A DNA stretch of 43,798 bases, taken from an uncultured Eubacteriales bacterium (GTDB lineage Bacteria > Bacillota > Clostridia > Oscillospirales > Oscillospiraceae). The translations under genes and the position numbers were made by a program. The stretch is from positions 1-43,798 of the forward strand of contig UQXI01000027.1 of assembly GCA_900544975.1 (NCBI GenBank), written 5' to 3'. Positions 31,206-39,792 of the stretch are shown one piece after another (positions within the stretch are counted from its first letter, which is position 1; the number at the start of each line of letters is the position of its first letter). The notes below the pieces were generated by a model. That model was not told the origin of the DNA. It worked only from the letters and a program-made list of their open reading frames with translations, and did no database searches.

Positions 31206-31976
31206 ATGCAGGATACTGGTAGGCAGTTTCACATTCATTGTGTTCCGGGGGACGTGGGCCGATATTGTCTGCTGCCTGGGGATCCGGGGCGGTGTGAGGC
31301 CATTGCGCAGTGGTTTGACCAACCGGTTCATGTGGGCATGAACCGGGAATATAATATTTACACTGGTACCCTCCTGGGGGAGAAGGTCTCCGTCTGCTCT
31401 ACCGGCATTGGCGGGCCCTCTGCGTCCATTGCCATGGAGGAGCTCCACAACATCGGCGCTGATACCTTCATCCGGGTGGGGACTTGCGGTGGCATAGACC
31501 TGGCGGTGGAGCCGGGGGATGTGGTGGTGGCCACAGGGGCCATCCGCTTTGAGCACACCTCTTTGGAGTACGCCCCCATAGAGTTTCCCGCCGTGGCGGA
31601 TTTTGATGTGACCGCCGCCCTTCGCCAGGCCGGGTCCGACCTGGGGTTCCGGGTACATACCGGCGTGGTTCAATGTAAGGACGCCTTCTACGGCCAGCAC
31701 TGTCCGGAGAAGATGCCCGTGTCCTGGGAGCTTTTGCAGAAGTGGGAGGCTTGGAAGCGTCTGGGGGTGAAGGCCAGCGAAATGGAGTCCGCCGCCCTGT
31801 TTGTGGTGGCCGCTGCCCTGGGGGTCCGGTGTGGCAGTTGCTTCCATGTGGTCTGGAATCAGGAGAGGGAGCGAGCCGGATTGGATCAGCGCATGACAGA
31901 GGATCCCTCCGCCGCCATCCGGGTGGGGGTGGAGGCCCTGAAGCGGCTCATTGTCCAGGACCGTGGCGGCCGGTGA
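31206..31976 (+). CDS. udp: Uridine phosphorylase
   Basis: Cleaves uridine (and often related nucleosides) with phosphate to uracil and ribose-1-phosphate, in pyrimidine salvage. 256 residues, close to E. coli Udp. Family marks: LLPGDPGRCEAIAQWFD, VCSTGIGGPSASIAMEEL, FIRVGTCGGIDLAVEPGDVVVATGAIR, the substrate-specificity region VVQCKDAFYGQH, and VKASEMESAALFVVAAALG. In purine-type enzymes the region differs, so Udp is favoured. The ATG at 31206 was chosen because the AAAAGGTG site is 5-7 nt upstream; an ATG at 31200 in frame is too close to that site. It ends about 190 nt before the glmU-like gene, which has its own promoter. Confidence 0.88.
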   Translation: MQDTGRQFHIHCVPGDVGRYCLLPGDPGRCEAIAQWFDQPVHVGMNREYNIYTGTLLGEKVSVCSTGIGGPSASIAMEELHNIGADTFIRVGTCGGIDLAVEPGDVVVATGAIRFEHTSLEYAPIEFPAVADFDVTAALRQAGSDLGFRVHTGVVQCKDAFYGQHCPEKMPVSWELLQKWEAWKRLGVKASEMESAALFVVAAALGVRCGSCFHVVWNQERERAGLDQRMTEDPSAAIRVGVEALKRLIVQDRGGR

Positions 31977-32089
31977 TGGTAGCGCGTTTTCTTAAAATAG
32001 ACCTATGGGGGTAGAGGAAGAATTTTCTGTTTTTTCTGAGTTTTGGCCCTGGACTGCAGCAAAATTTTCCGAATGGGAGAGAAAAGTAG

Positions 32090-32119
32090 TTGCCATTGTC
32101 CAGCTGGAAATGTTATAAT
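32090..32119 (+). promoter_or_regulatory. Promoter of the glmU-like/prs/pth/mfd block
   Basis: TTGCCA (32090-32095), 18 bp, TATAAT (32114-32119), extended -10 TG at 32111-32112. It shows that the coding start must lie downstream of about 32126. Confidence 0.65.
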
Positions 32120-32162
32120 GATGCATGCCGTCTTTTGCAGGCGGACTGTAGAGAAATGGGAT

Positions 32163-33344
32163 GTGAGGGCTGTGCTGGGCACTTCTGTTGTGATTTTTGT
32201 CCCGGATGATACCCGAAAGACGGGACGGGACGTGCCGCTGATGCTGGAGCGGGTCCAGGGTGCGCCCTTGCTTGCCTGGCTGACGGCGGCGCTGGCCCAG
32301 GGCGGCGCCCGCCGGTTTTTCCTGGTGGCCCAACCGGGCTGTATGGCCCGGGCGAAGGCCTGTTTTCCCCAGGATCTGGATCTCACCGTCTGCGCAGAGC
32401 AGAACCCGGCAGACCTTCTCCATGTATTCCTCTCCACCACGGAAGGGGAGGAGGAGCAAATTACAGTCGTTACAGGCCCGGCGGTGTATCTTTCCGTCCC
32501 TGCTGCCCGTCTGCGCAGCACCGGCTCCCAAAAGCCGGCGGCGTTTTTTGCCAGCCGTCAGGGGCTGATGGAGGCGCTGGACCAGGACTTTTCCTTCAGC
32601 CGCTTTCTTGTGGAGCAGGGGAACCCCTGCACCCAGGACGACGGCTTTTATGCGGTGTCCGATTTCGTGGAACTGCTGGCCTGGCAAAAGGCCATGAATC
32701 AGAACCAGCTGTTCCGTCTTGCCCAGCAGGGGGTCCGGATCTGGGACCTGGATCACTGCTATGTGAGCCCCTGGAGCGCGGTGGGAAATGGCACGGAGCT
32801 GCTGCCTGGGGTCATTCTCGCAGGCCGCAACAGTGTGGGCTCCGGGTGTACCATTGGGCCGGACACCTATCTGTCCGATTGCTCTGTGGCCGATGGCGCC
32901 CGGGTGGTGAGCTCCCGGGCAGAAGGAGCGGTCATTGGACCGGACTGCGAGGTGGGTCCCTTTGCCAACCTCCGCACCGGCACCTGTCTGGGACCGGCAG
33001 TGAAGGCCGGGGCCTTTGTAGAGATGAAAGAGACCCAGGTGGGCGCCAGAACCCAGGTGGCCCACTTGACCTACCTGGGGGACGCCTCCGTGGGTCAGGA
33101 CTGCAACGTGGGCTGCGGCGTGGCCACGGCCAACTTTGACCGGGTGGACAAACACGAAACCGTGCTGGAAGATGGGGCCTTCATTGGCTGCCACACCAGC
33201 CTGGTGGCCCCGGTGCGGGTGGGCCAGGGCGCTTACATTGGCGCCGGGTCTGTCATCACCCAGGATGTACCGGCCGGAGCCTTGGGTGTGGCCCGCAGCC
33301 GCCAGACCAACAAAAAAGAGTGGGCCAACCGCCACAAAAAGTGA
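32163..33344 (+). CDS. GlmU-like protein with degenerate nucleotidyltransferase domain
   Basis: About 393 residues. The C-terminal half is the left-handed beta-helix acetyltransferase of GlmU (glucosamine-1-phosphate to GlcNAc-1-phosphate): FANLRTGTCLG, VEMKETQVG, AHLTYLGDASVG, NVGCGVATANFDRVDKHET and IGCHTSLVAPVRVGQGAYIGAGSVITQDVP. The Lys, His, Tyr and Asn positions known from GlmU are kept. The N-terminal half should begin with LAAGxGTRM..PKVLH; instead it reads FVPDDTRKTGRDVPLMLERV, lacking the Gly-rich loop and the Lys, so uridyl transfer is doubtful. The start is uncertain: GTG at 32163 is the first plausible codon after the promoter, with only a weak upstream site. Its position before prs matches Bacillus gcaD. 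Confidence 0.8.
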   Translation: MRAVLGTSVVIFVPDDTRKTGRDVPLMLERVQGAPLLAWLTAALAQGGARRFFLVAQPGCMARAKACFPQDLDLTVCAEQNPADLLHVFLSTTEGEEEQITVVTGPAVYLSVPAARLRSTGSQKPAAFFASRQGLMEALDQDFSFSRFLVEQGNPCTQDDGFYAVSDFVELLAWQKAMNQNQLFRLAQQGVRIWDLDHCYVSPWSAVGNGTELLPGVILAGRNSVGSGCTIGPDTYLSDCSVADGARVVSSRAEGAVIGPDCEVGPFANLRTGTCLGPAVKAGAFVEMKETQVGARTQVAHLTYLGDASVGQDCNVGCGVATANFDRVDKHETVLEDGAFIGCHTSLVAPVRVGQGAYIGAGSVITQDVPAGALGVARSRQTNKKEWANRHKK

Positions 33345-33399
33345 GGTATTCCGGATTTCCGGATTCCAGATATGAAAAATTAAAGAGAGGTACCTTCCG

Positions 33400-34365
33400 A
33401 TGATTGCACATGGTAAAGAAATCAAGGTATTCTGCGGCAACTCCAACCCCACCTTTGCACAGGGAGTTTGCGACGAGCTGGGCCTGACCCTGGGCCGTAG
33501 CGAGGTCAAAAAGTTCGCTGACGGCGAAGTCTCCGTATCCGTCAATGAGACAGTCCGCGGATGTGACGTGTTTGTGGTGCAGTCCACCTGCAACCCGGTT
33601 AACGACAATCTGATGGAGCTGCTCATTATGATGGACGCTTTCCGCCGGGCCTCTGCCGGGCGGATCACCGCCGTCATGCCGTACTTTGGCTATGCCCGTC
33701 AGGACCGGAAAGCCAAGGGTCGGGACCCCATCTCCGCCAAGCTGGTGGCCAACATGATCGTGGCCGCCGGTGCAGACCGGGTGCTGACCATGGACCTTCA
33801 TGCGGCGCAGATTCAGGGTTTCTTTGACATCCCTGTGGACAATATGCTGGGTTCTCCTGTGTTTGTGAAATACTACATGGAGAAGTTCAGCGAGGATCAA
33901 TATGACCACAGCAACTTTGTGGTGGTCTCTCCCGACGCCGGCTCTGTGGGCCGCGCCCGGAATTTTGCCGCCAAGGTACACATGGATCTGGCCATTGTGG
34001 ATAAGCGCCGCCAGAAGGCAAACTTCTGCGAGGTGATGAACGTCATCGGCGATGTGAAGGGCAAGACCTGCATCCTCTTCGACGACCTGGTGGATACCGC
34101 AGGTTCTCTGTGCAATGCCGCCGCCGCACTGGTGGAGGTTGGCGGGGCCGAGAAGGTCTATGCCTGCGCGTCCCACGGCGTGCTGTCCGGCCCGGCGCTG
34201 GAGCGGGTGGAGAGCAGCTATATCGAGGAGCTCATGGTGCTCAACACCATCCCCATGCCTGCCGGCTACACCGGTGGGAAGATCAAGCAGCTGGATGTGG
34301 CCCCCCTGTTCGCCAAGGCCATCAACCGGGTCTACACCGAGACCTCCATCTCCAGCCTGTTCTGA
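33400..34365 (+). CDS. prs: Ribose-phosphate pyrophosphokinase
   Basis: Makes PRPP from ribose-5-phosphate and ATP for purine, pyrimidine, NAD, His and Trp synthesis. 321 residues. It has the class I signatures: FADGEVSVSVNETVRGCDVFVVQST, MPYFGYARQDRKAKGRDPISAKLVANM (ATP and catalytic flap), TMDLHAAQIQGFF (metal binding, DLHAxQ), VSPDAGSVGRAR and the PRPP loop LFDDLVDTAGSLCNAA. GAGAGG precedes the ATG at 33400. It lies 55 nt after the glmU-like gene and overlaps pth by one base (TGATG). Confidence 0.97.
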   Translation: MIAHGKEIKVFCGNSNPTFAQGVCDELGLTLGRSEVKKFADGEVSVSVNETVRGCDVFVVQSTCNPVNDNLMELLIMMDAFRRASAGRITAVMPYFGYARQDRKAKGRDPISAKLVANMIVAAGADRVLTMDLHAAQIQGFFDIPVDNMLGSPVFVKYYMEKFSEDQYDHSNFVVVSPDAGSVGRARNFAAKVHMDLAIVDKRRQKANFCEVMNVIGDVKGKTCILFDDLVDTAGSLCNAAAALVEVGGAEKVYACASHGVLSGPALERVESSYIEELMVLNTIPMPAGYTGGKIKQLDVAPLFAKAINRVYTETSISSLF

Positions 34366-34961
34366 TGCTGTTTTCCAAACCATCGGCCGATTGGCTGATT
34401 GTGGGTCTGGGAAATCCGGGGCGGCAGTATGACAGGACCCGGCATAACGCCGGATTCCGGGCCATGGAGGCCCTGGCCCGTCGCCTGGGATGTCCACTGG
34501 ACCGGGTGAAGTTTCAGGGGCGCATGGGTCAGTGTGCCCACGGGGGGCAGAAGCTGGTGCTGCTGTTGCCTCAGACCTTTATGAACCTGTCCGGGAATGC
34601 GGTGGCCGAGGCGGTCCGGTTTTACCGGCTGCCGCCGGAGCGGGTGCTGGTCCTCTGCGATGATATTTCGCTGGAGCCCGGCCGCCTTCGGGTCCGGGGC
34701 AGCGGCTCCGCCGGGGGCCACAACGGCCTGAAGAGCATCATTGCCCGGCTGGGGAGCCAGGACTTTCCCCGGGTGAAAATCGGGGTGGGGGCAAAGCCGC
34801 ATCCGGATTATGATCTGGCCGACTGGGTCCTGTCCACCTTCTCTCAGCAAGAGGAGAAGGCGTTGGCCCCGATCTGGGACCAGGCCGGAGAGGCTGCCCT
34901 GGCGGTATTGACCCTGGGGGTGGAGCAAGCTGCCAGTCGCTTCAATGGTGTGGGCAAGTAG
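34365..34961 (+). CDS. pth: Peptidyl-tRNA hydrolase
   Basis: Releases tRNA from stalled peptidyl-tRNA. 198 residues. IVGLGNPGRQYDRTRHNAGFRAME has the family GNPG motif and the catalytic His of the RHNxGF motif. LLPQTFMNLSGNAVAEAVRFY, VLCDDISLEPGRLRVRGSGSAGGHNGLKSI (catalytic Asp in CDD, SAGGHNGLKS) and FPRVKIGVG are all present. The ATG at 34365 shares its first base with the prs stop (TGATG), so the two are coupled. In Bacillus the same gene (spoVC) sits between prs and mfd. Confidence 0.96.
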   Translation: MLFSKPSADWLIVGLGNPGRQYDRTRHNAGFRAMEALARRLGCPLDRVKFQGRMGQCAHGGQKLVLLLPQTFMNLSGNAVAEAVRFYRLPPERVLVLCDDISLEPGRLRVRGSGSAGGHNGLKSIIARLGSQDFPRVKIGVGAKPHPDYDLADWVLSTFSQQEEKALAPIWDQAGEAALAVLTLGVEQAASRFNGVGK

Positions 34962-34994
34962 TATCCCAGATACCAATCAAAAAACGACACATTA

Positions 34995-35022
34995 CGGAAA
35001 GAGGGGGATTCCCCTCTTTCCG
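34995..35022 (+). terminator. Hairpin between pth and mfd
   Basis: A perfect 12-bp stem CGGAAAGAGGGG/CCCCTCTTTCCG with a 4-nt loop (GATT) but no T run. It may be a processing or attenuation site that sets mfd expression apart from pth. Confidence 0.5.
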
Positions 35023-35073
35023 CGTTGCTGCGTGGGCGGAAATGTTCCAGCCCAGCGGGAAGGAGGTTATGAG

Positions 35074-38000
35074 ATGGATTTGCTGCTGCAGGCGCTGCAA
35101 AAGCTGCCGGAATTCCGGCAGCTGCTGGATACGGCCAACGCCGGCGGAGCCGCTGCGGCCACCGGCCTGGCACAGATCAACCGGGCCCATATCATCGCCG
35201 GGCTGTACCGCCTGGGGGACCGGCCCCTGGTGGTGATCTGCCAGGATGATCTGGCTGCCAAGCGGCTCCAAAGTGAGCTGAAGGCGTTTTTGGGCCAGGA
35301 GCCCCCGGTGCTTCCTGGTCGGGACCTGAATCTGTATGACGCCGCCGTAGTCTCCCGGGTTTGGGAGCAGCGCCGGCTGCGGCAGTTGTATGACCTGGGG
35401 AAGGGGGAGACCCGCCTCCAGATTCTCTCCTGGGAGGCCATGAGCCTGCGGACGATAGCCAAAGGGGCTCTCTTTTCCGCTGCGTTTTCACTGCGTCTGG
35501 GAGCCCAAGTCCAGGTGGAAGAGCTGCTGGCTCGCCTGGTTGCCATGGGCTACAGCCGCGCCCCCATGGTGGAAGGACCCGGTCAGTTTGCCCTCCGGGG
35601 CGGAATCCTGGACCTGTATTCTCCGGCGGAGGGGCAGCCGGTCCGGGCGGAGTTTTTCGGAGATGAGCTGGATACCATGGGGTATTTTGACCCCAGCACC
35701 CAGCGGCGGACGGAGAATGTGGAGGCGGTCACGGTGCTGCCCGTGGCGGAGACCCAACCGGGGCTGCACCCCGGCGGCGTACCGGGGCTGCAGCGGGACC
35801 TGGAGGCGCTGCTCACCCGGCAAAAGCGGCGGAAAAACCAGAATGAGCGCCTGATCCGGACCCTGGAGCAGGATTTGGAGAAGCTGGGAGGCGGCCTCAG
35901 CCTGCCAGCTGCCGACCGGTACATGGCCCTCATTGCGCGGGAGATGACCACGGCCCTGGACTATGTCTCCCAGGATGCGCTGGTGGTGGTCTGCGACCAG
36001 TCGGGCCTCCACCGAGCAGCCAAGCGGCAGATGGAGGAGCTGGGGCTTCAGCTGGACAGCCTCTTGGAGACCGGCTCCGTGGCCGGGGAGCTGTGCGACT
36101 TTGTGTGCCAGTGGGAGGAGTTCTGCGCCCGGCTGGAAAGCCGTCCGGTGGCCTATCTGGACGCCTTTGCCGGGGCGGCCTACCCCCAGGACCGGCAGCC
36201 CGGCCATCTGCTGGCCTTTACGGCCAAGCAGCTGCCGGGCTACGGCGGCAATCTGGAGACGGCCGCCGCGGATCTGGCCCATTATCAGAAGCTGGAGTTT
36301 TCCTCCCTGGTTCTTTGCGGCTCCCGCCGCCGGGCGGAGCTGCTCCAGACCATGCTTTCGGACCGGGGGCTGTCCAGCTTCCTGGCCTTCCCCCTCCGGT
36401 CCCTGCCCCAGCCGGGGCAGATCCTGCTGGCAGAGGGAAACCTGCCCAGCGGCATGGAATATCCCACCATGAGCCTCGCAGTGCTCACCGAGGGCCAACT
36501 CATGGCCCGGCAGACGCCCAAGGCCAAGGCCGCCAAATCCGGCGCCACCAACCGCCAGAAGCTGGCTTCCTTTACGGACCTGTCCCCCGGAGATCTGGTG
36601 GTCCATGAGCAGTACGGCATTGGCCGGTTTGAAGCCATGGAGCAGATCCGGGTGGACGGGGTAGTGAAGGACTATGTGAAGATCGCCTATCAGGGCTCCG
36701 ACACCCTGTATGTCCCGGCCACCCAGCTGGACCTCATCAGCAAATACATTGGCGGCGGCGAGGACGCCCCGGTGAAGCTGAACAAAATCGGCTCCGACGC
36801 CTGGCAGAAGACCAAGACCCGGGCCCGGAAGGCGGCCAAGGATATGGCCGGGGAGCTGATCAAGCTCTATGCCGCCCGGAAGGGCCAGAGTGGTTACGCG
36901 TTTTCTGCCGATTCCCCCTGGCAGCAGGAGTTTGAAGACAACTTCCCCTACCCCGAGACCGACGACCAGCTCCGGTGCATTGGGGAGATCAAGGGGGATA
37001 TGGAGTCGCCCGTGCCCATGGACCGGCTGCTGTGCGGCGATGTGGGCTTTGGCAAGACGGAGGTGGCCCTGCGGGCGGTGATGAAGGCTGTGCTGGACAG
37101 CAAGCAGGTGGCCATCCTGGTGCCCACCACGGTTCTGGCCCAGCAGCATTACCAGACGGTGGTGAGCCGCTTCCGGGGCTTTCCTGTGAATGTAGATGTG
37201 CTCAGCCGGTTCCGTACGGCGGCCCAGCAGAAGAAGACCCTCCAGGACCTCCGAGCAGGTACTCTGGATGTGATCATTGGAACCCATAAGCTCCTGCAGA
37301 AGAGCGTCCAGTTCAAGGATTTGGGCCTTTTGGTGGTGGACGAGGAGCAGCGCTTTGGCGTATCCCATAAGGAGCGGCTGAAGGAAATCTCCAAGGGGGT
37401 GGATGTCCTCACCCTGTCCGCCACCCCCATTCCCCGGACGCTGAACATGGCCTTGTCCGGTATTCGGGACATGTCCACCATCGAAGCGCCGCCGGCTGAC
37501 CGGTATCCGGTCCAGACCTTTGTGCTGGAGCACAACCAGGGGATTCTGGACGACGCCATCCGTCGGGAGGTCCAGCGGGGCGGCCAGGTGTATTACCTGC
37601 ATAACCGGGTGGAGACCATCGATCAGTGCGCATCCGCCATGAAACGGCGAATGCCGGAGCTGTCCATCGCCGTGGCCCATGGCAAGATGGGAGAGGAGGC
37701 CCTGGGAGATGTGATGCAGTCTATGGCAGACGGGGAAATTCAGGTGCTGGTATGTACCACCATCATTGAGACCGGCCTGGACATTCCCAATGCCAATACC
37801 CTGATCATCGAACATGCCGACCGCCTGGGGCTGAGCCAGCTCCATCAGCTCCGGGGCCGGGTGGGCCGGTCCAGTCGCCATGCCTTTGCCTACTTCACCT
37901 ACAAGCCGGACAAGGCCCTCACCGAGGTGGCGGAAAAGCGACTGACGGCCATCCGGGACTTTGCAGAATTCGGCTCCGGCTTCAAAATTGCCATGCGGGA

Positions 38001-38592
38001 CCTGGAGATCCGGGGAGCGGGCAATCTGTTGGGGGCGGAGCAGTCGGGTCATATGATGTCCGTGGGGTATGACATGTATCTGAAGCTCCTGGACGAGGCA
38101 GTCCGGGAGGAGCAGGGGATGCAGCCTGCCGAGCCGGAGTGCACGGCCGACCTCAGCATCACCGCCAACATCGACAAGGCCTATGTGGAGCGGGGAGAAG
38201 AGCGGATGGATCTGTACCGCCGTATGGCGGCCATCCGCACCCAGGCCGACGCCGACGACCTTCTGGACGAAATTGTGGACCGGTACGGCGAGCCGCCAAA
38301 GGGTGTGCTCAATCTGGTGGATGTGGCCCTCCTCCGGGCGGTGGCCCAGAAGGCGGGAATCTGCGACATCCGCCAGAAGGCAGGGGAAGTGAACTTTGCG
38401 CTCACCCAGCTGGACTTCCAGCAGGTGAGCCGGATCTGCGCCAGCCCCCAGTACAAAAACCGGTTGTTTTTTGTAGCCGGCGCCAAAAAACCCACGTTGC
38501 GCCTGCGCCTGGCTCCCGGGGCCGACAGCCTCCGTCAGGTTCGCAGCTTTGTAGAGCAATTTACAGCCATGGCTGAGAAGGCTCAAGGGTGA
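35074..38592 (+). CDS. mfd: Transcription-repair coupling factor
   Basis: Mfd removes RNA polymerase stalled at DNA damage and recruits UvrA. 1172 residues, normal length. It has an N-terminal UvrB-like region (FALRGGILDLYSPAEGQPVRAEFFGDELDTM). The RNA-polymerase interaction (CarD-like) domain has LSPGDLVVHEQYGIGRFEAME and DTLYVPATQLDLISKYIG. The RecG-like translocase has Walker A CGDVGFGKTEVALRA (near 653-667), the DEEQ box VVDEEQRFGVSHKERLK, SATPIPRTLNMALSGIRDMS, TTIIETGLDIPNANT and QLRGRVGRSSRHAFAYF. A C-terminal domain follows. The ATG at 35074 follows AAGGAGG. uvrA in the same window completes one arm of this repair route. Confidence 0.97.
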   Translation: MDLLLQALQKLPEFRQLLDTANAGGAAAATGLAQINRAHIIAGLYRLGDRPLVVICQDDLAAKRLQSELKAFLGQEPPVLPGRDLNLYDAAVVSRVWEQRRLRQLYDLGKGETRLQILSWEAMSLRTIAKGALFSAAFSLRLGAQVQVEELLARLVAMGYSRAPMVEGPGQFALRGGILDLYSPAEGQPVRAEFFGDELDTMGYFDPSTQRRTENVEAVTVLPVAETQPGLHPGGVPGLQRDLEALLTRQKRRKNQNERLIRTLEQDLEKLGGGLSLPAADRYMALIAREMTTALDYVSQDALVVVCDQSGLHRAAKRQMEELGLQLDSLLETGSVAGELCDFVCQWEEFCARLESRPVAYLDAFAGAAYPQDRQPGHLLAFTAKQLPGYGGNLETAAADLAHYQKLEFSSLVLCGSRRRAELLQTMLSDRGLSSFLAFPLRSLPQPGQILLAEGNLPSGMEYPTMSLAVLTEGQLMARQTPKAKAAKSGATNRQKLASFTDLSPGDLVVHEQYGIGRFEAMEQIRVDGVVKDYVKIAYQGSDTLYVPATQLDLISKYIGGGEDAPVKLNKIGSDAWQKTKTRARKAAKDMAGELIKLYAARKGQSGYAFSADSPWQQEFEDNFPYPETDDQLRCIGEIKGDMESPVPMDRLLCGDVGFGKTEVALRAVMKAVLDSKQVAILVPTTVLAQQHYQTVVSRFRGFPVNVDVLSRFRTAAQQKKTLQDLRAGTLDVIIGTHKLLQKSVQFKDLGLLVVDEEQRFGVSHKERLKEISKGVDVLTLSATPIPRTLNMALSGIRDMSTIEAPPADRYPVQTFVLEHNQGILDDAIRREVQRGGQVYYLHNRVETIDQCASAMKRRMPELSIAVAHGKMGEEALGDVMQSMADGEIQVLVCTTIIETGLDIPNANTLIIEHADRLGLSQLHQLRGRVGRSSRHAFAYFTYKPDKALTEVAEKRLTAIRDFAEFGSGFKIAMRDLEIRGAGNLLGAEQSGHMMSVGYDMYLKLLDEAVREEQGMQPAEPECTADLSITANIDKAYVERGEERMDLYRRMAAIRTQADADDLLDEIVDRYGEPPKGVLNLVDVALLRAVAQKAGICDIRQKAGEVNFALTQLDFQQVSRICASPQYKNRLFFVAGAKKPTLRLRLAPGADSLRQVRSFVEQFTAMAEKAQG

Positions 38593-38600
38593 GAGAATTG

Positions 38601-38656
38601 CAAAAAGCCGGGGCGAATTCGGATGCTGCGCGTGTTCCGAATTCGCTCCGGCTTTT
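38601..38656. terminator. Bidirectional terminator between mfd and DUF4363 gene
   Basis: The outer stem AAAAGCCGG (38603-38611)/CCGGCTTTT (38648-38656) and inner CGAATTCGG/CCGAATTCG give T runs on both strands. Confidence 0.85.
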
Positions 38657-38669
38657 GCTGGGGTGGGGG

Positions 38670-39041
38670 TTAGAGGATGTTGTAATAATAGGGCTTTTCA
38701 GACTCTGCCATGGTGCGGACCTGCTGGGCCAGGGCACGGCAGGTTCGGATGAACTCGGATTTCTCCCCCTGCTGCAGCCAGGCTTGCAGGTCAGAAAATC
38801 CTTCCTCCACATTTTCCAGCCACTCGTGGTCCACCAGGGAGGCACATAGGCCCCGGTTTTGCTCCCAGATTTTCTGGGCGGCGGCCACTTGGGCGGCGGC
38901 TTCTTCCGTGGTTTCGCTGATCCAGGCGGATTCCAACAGGCTGGCCACCTGATCCGCCGTTCGGTCCAGGGTCCAGGTGGCTCCCAGACACAAGACCAGC
39001 AGCAGCGATAAAACAGCAATGCCCAAGATCAAATGCTTCAA
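38670..39041 (-). CDS. DUF4363-family protein
   Basis: 123 residues: an N-terminal membrane anchor (3-24, LILGIAVLSLLLVLCLGATWTL) and a helical extracytoplasmic part (ESAWISETTEEAAAQVAAAQKIWEQNRGLCASLVDHEWLENVEEGFSDLQAWL) typical of the DUF4363 family that commonly accompanies DUF421 membrane proteins in Bacillota. It starts in an ATGA overlap with the DUF421 stop. Function unknown; the pairing suggests a partner of the DUF421 protein, possibly in the envelope. Confidence 0.8.
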   Translation of the reverse strand: MKHLILGIAVLSLLLVLCLGATWTLDRTADQVASLLESAWISETTEEAAAQVAAAQKIWEQNRGLCASLVDHEWLENVEEGFSDLQAWLQQGEKSEFIRTCRALAQQVRTMAESEKPYYYNIL

Positions 39042-39715
39042 GCTCCTTCCCCCTTCCGGATAAAATACACGCTACCTTTCCGATCCACGGTCAGTAGGTA
39101 CGTGTCTTGGAGAGGGCAGCCCCGGCTGCGCAATTCATGCCCCAGCCAGGCCCGGTCCCGCCCTGCCACGGCCAGATTGGCCTCCAGGAGCCGCCCGTCC
39201 GAGACGATGGTAATCGGCATACTCTGCTCCGGGACCCGGAGCCCTGCGTCCTTGGCCGAAGCCGGCTTATATTGGGGATAGGGGAAGACGGAGATCTGCC
39301 CGTTGGTCTCCAGAATGGCATACTGCACCTGGCCCAGATCCAAGACCTCCCGCTCCCGCAAATGCTCGGTCAGCTCGTCCAGGGTGATGCGGGCCCGGCG
39401 CAGATTGACTTGGTCAATTTTTCCCTCGCTGATGAGAATCACCGGCTTGCCGCACAGCAGACGGCGGAAGGCAATAAACCGCATGGACGCCACCGCCAGA
39501 ATCAGCTGAACTCCCAGCACAGTGAGAATGGGTACCAGACCGGAGAGCAGGGGGATGCCGCTGTCCTGCATGGGGATGGCTGCCAGATTGGCGATGAGCA
39601 TGGTCACCACAAATTCTGCCGGTTCCATCTCACCAATCTGCCGCTTTCCCATGAGCCGCACCACCAGGATCAGGATCAGGTACAGGAGAATGGTTCTCAA
39701 ATAGGATAAAAGCAT
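39038..39715 (-). CDS. DUF421 (YetF-like) membrane protein
   Basis: 225 residues: three membrane helices (about 5-20, 38-55 and 57-80), then a cytoplasmic or exposed domain. Family marks: RLMGKRQIGEMEPAEFVVTMLIANLAAIPMQD, GKPVILISEGKIDQVNLRRARITLDELTEHLRE, LGQVQYAILETNGQISVFP and SDGRLLEANLAVAGRD. Several Bacillus homologues (YetF, YrbG, YdfR type) are linked to spores or envelope, but the molecular role is unknown. The ATG at 39715 and its GAGGTG site are both inside a perfect 15-bp stem, which suggests translational control. It is followed by DUF4363 in overlap. Confidence 0.88.
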   Translation of the reverse strand: MLLSYLRTILLYLILILVVRLMGKRQIGEMEPAEFVVTMLIANLAAIPMQDSGIPLLSGLVPILTVLGVQLILAVASMRFIAFRRLLCGKPVILISEGKIDQVNLRRARITLDELTEHLREREVLDLGQVQYAILETNGQISVFPYPQYKPASAKDAGLRVPEQSMPITIVSDGRLLEANLAVAGRDRAWLGHELRSRGCPLQDTYLLTVDRKGSVYFIRKGEGA

Positions 39716-39762
39716 AAATTCTACACCTCAGGGCTAGTGTGCCCGTGGGTGTAGAATTTATG
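39713..39762 (-). promoter_or_regulatory. Hairpin that sequesters the DUF421 start codon and SD
   Basis: CATAAATTCTACACC (39713-39727) pairs perfectly with GGTGTAGAATTTATG (39748-39762). An inner GGGC/GCCC stem lies in the loop. On the minus-strand transcript the 3' arm contains GAGGTG and ends in the ATG of DUF421. It could block translation, act as a thermosensor, or be a terminator (CTTTTA follows). Confidence 0.65.
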
Positions 39763-39792
39763 ACTTTGGACAGACAATTCAGCGCATTTGGA

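Noticed and set aside
35488..38586. A 1032-codon minus-strand open frame opposite mfd
   Set aside because: Antisense shadow of mfd; no start signal and low-complexity His/Gly/Leu composition.
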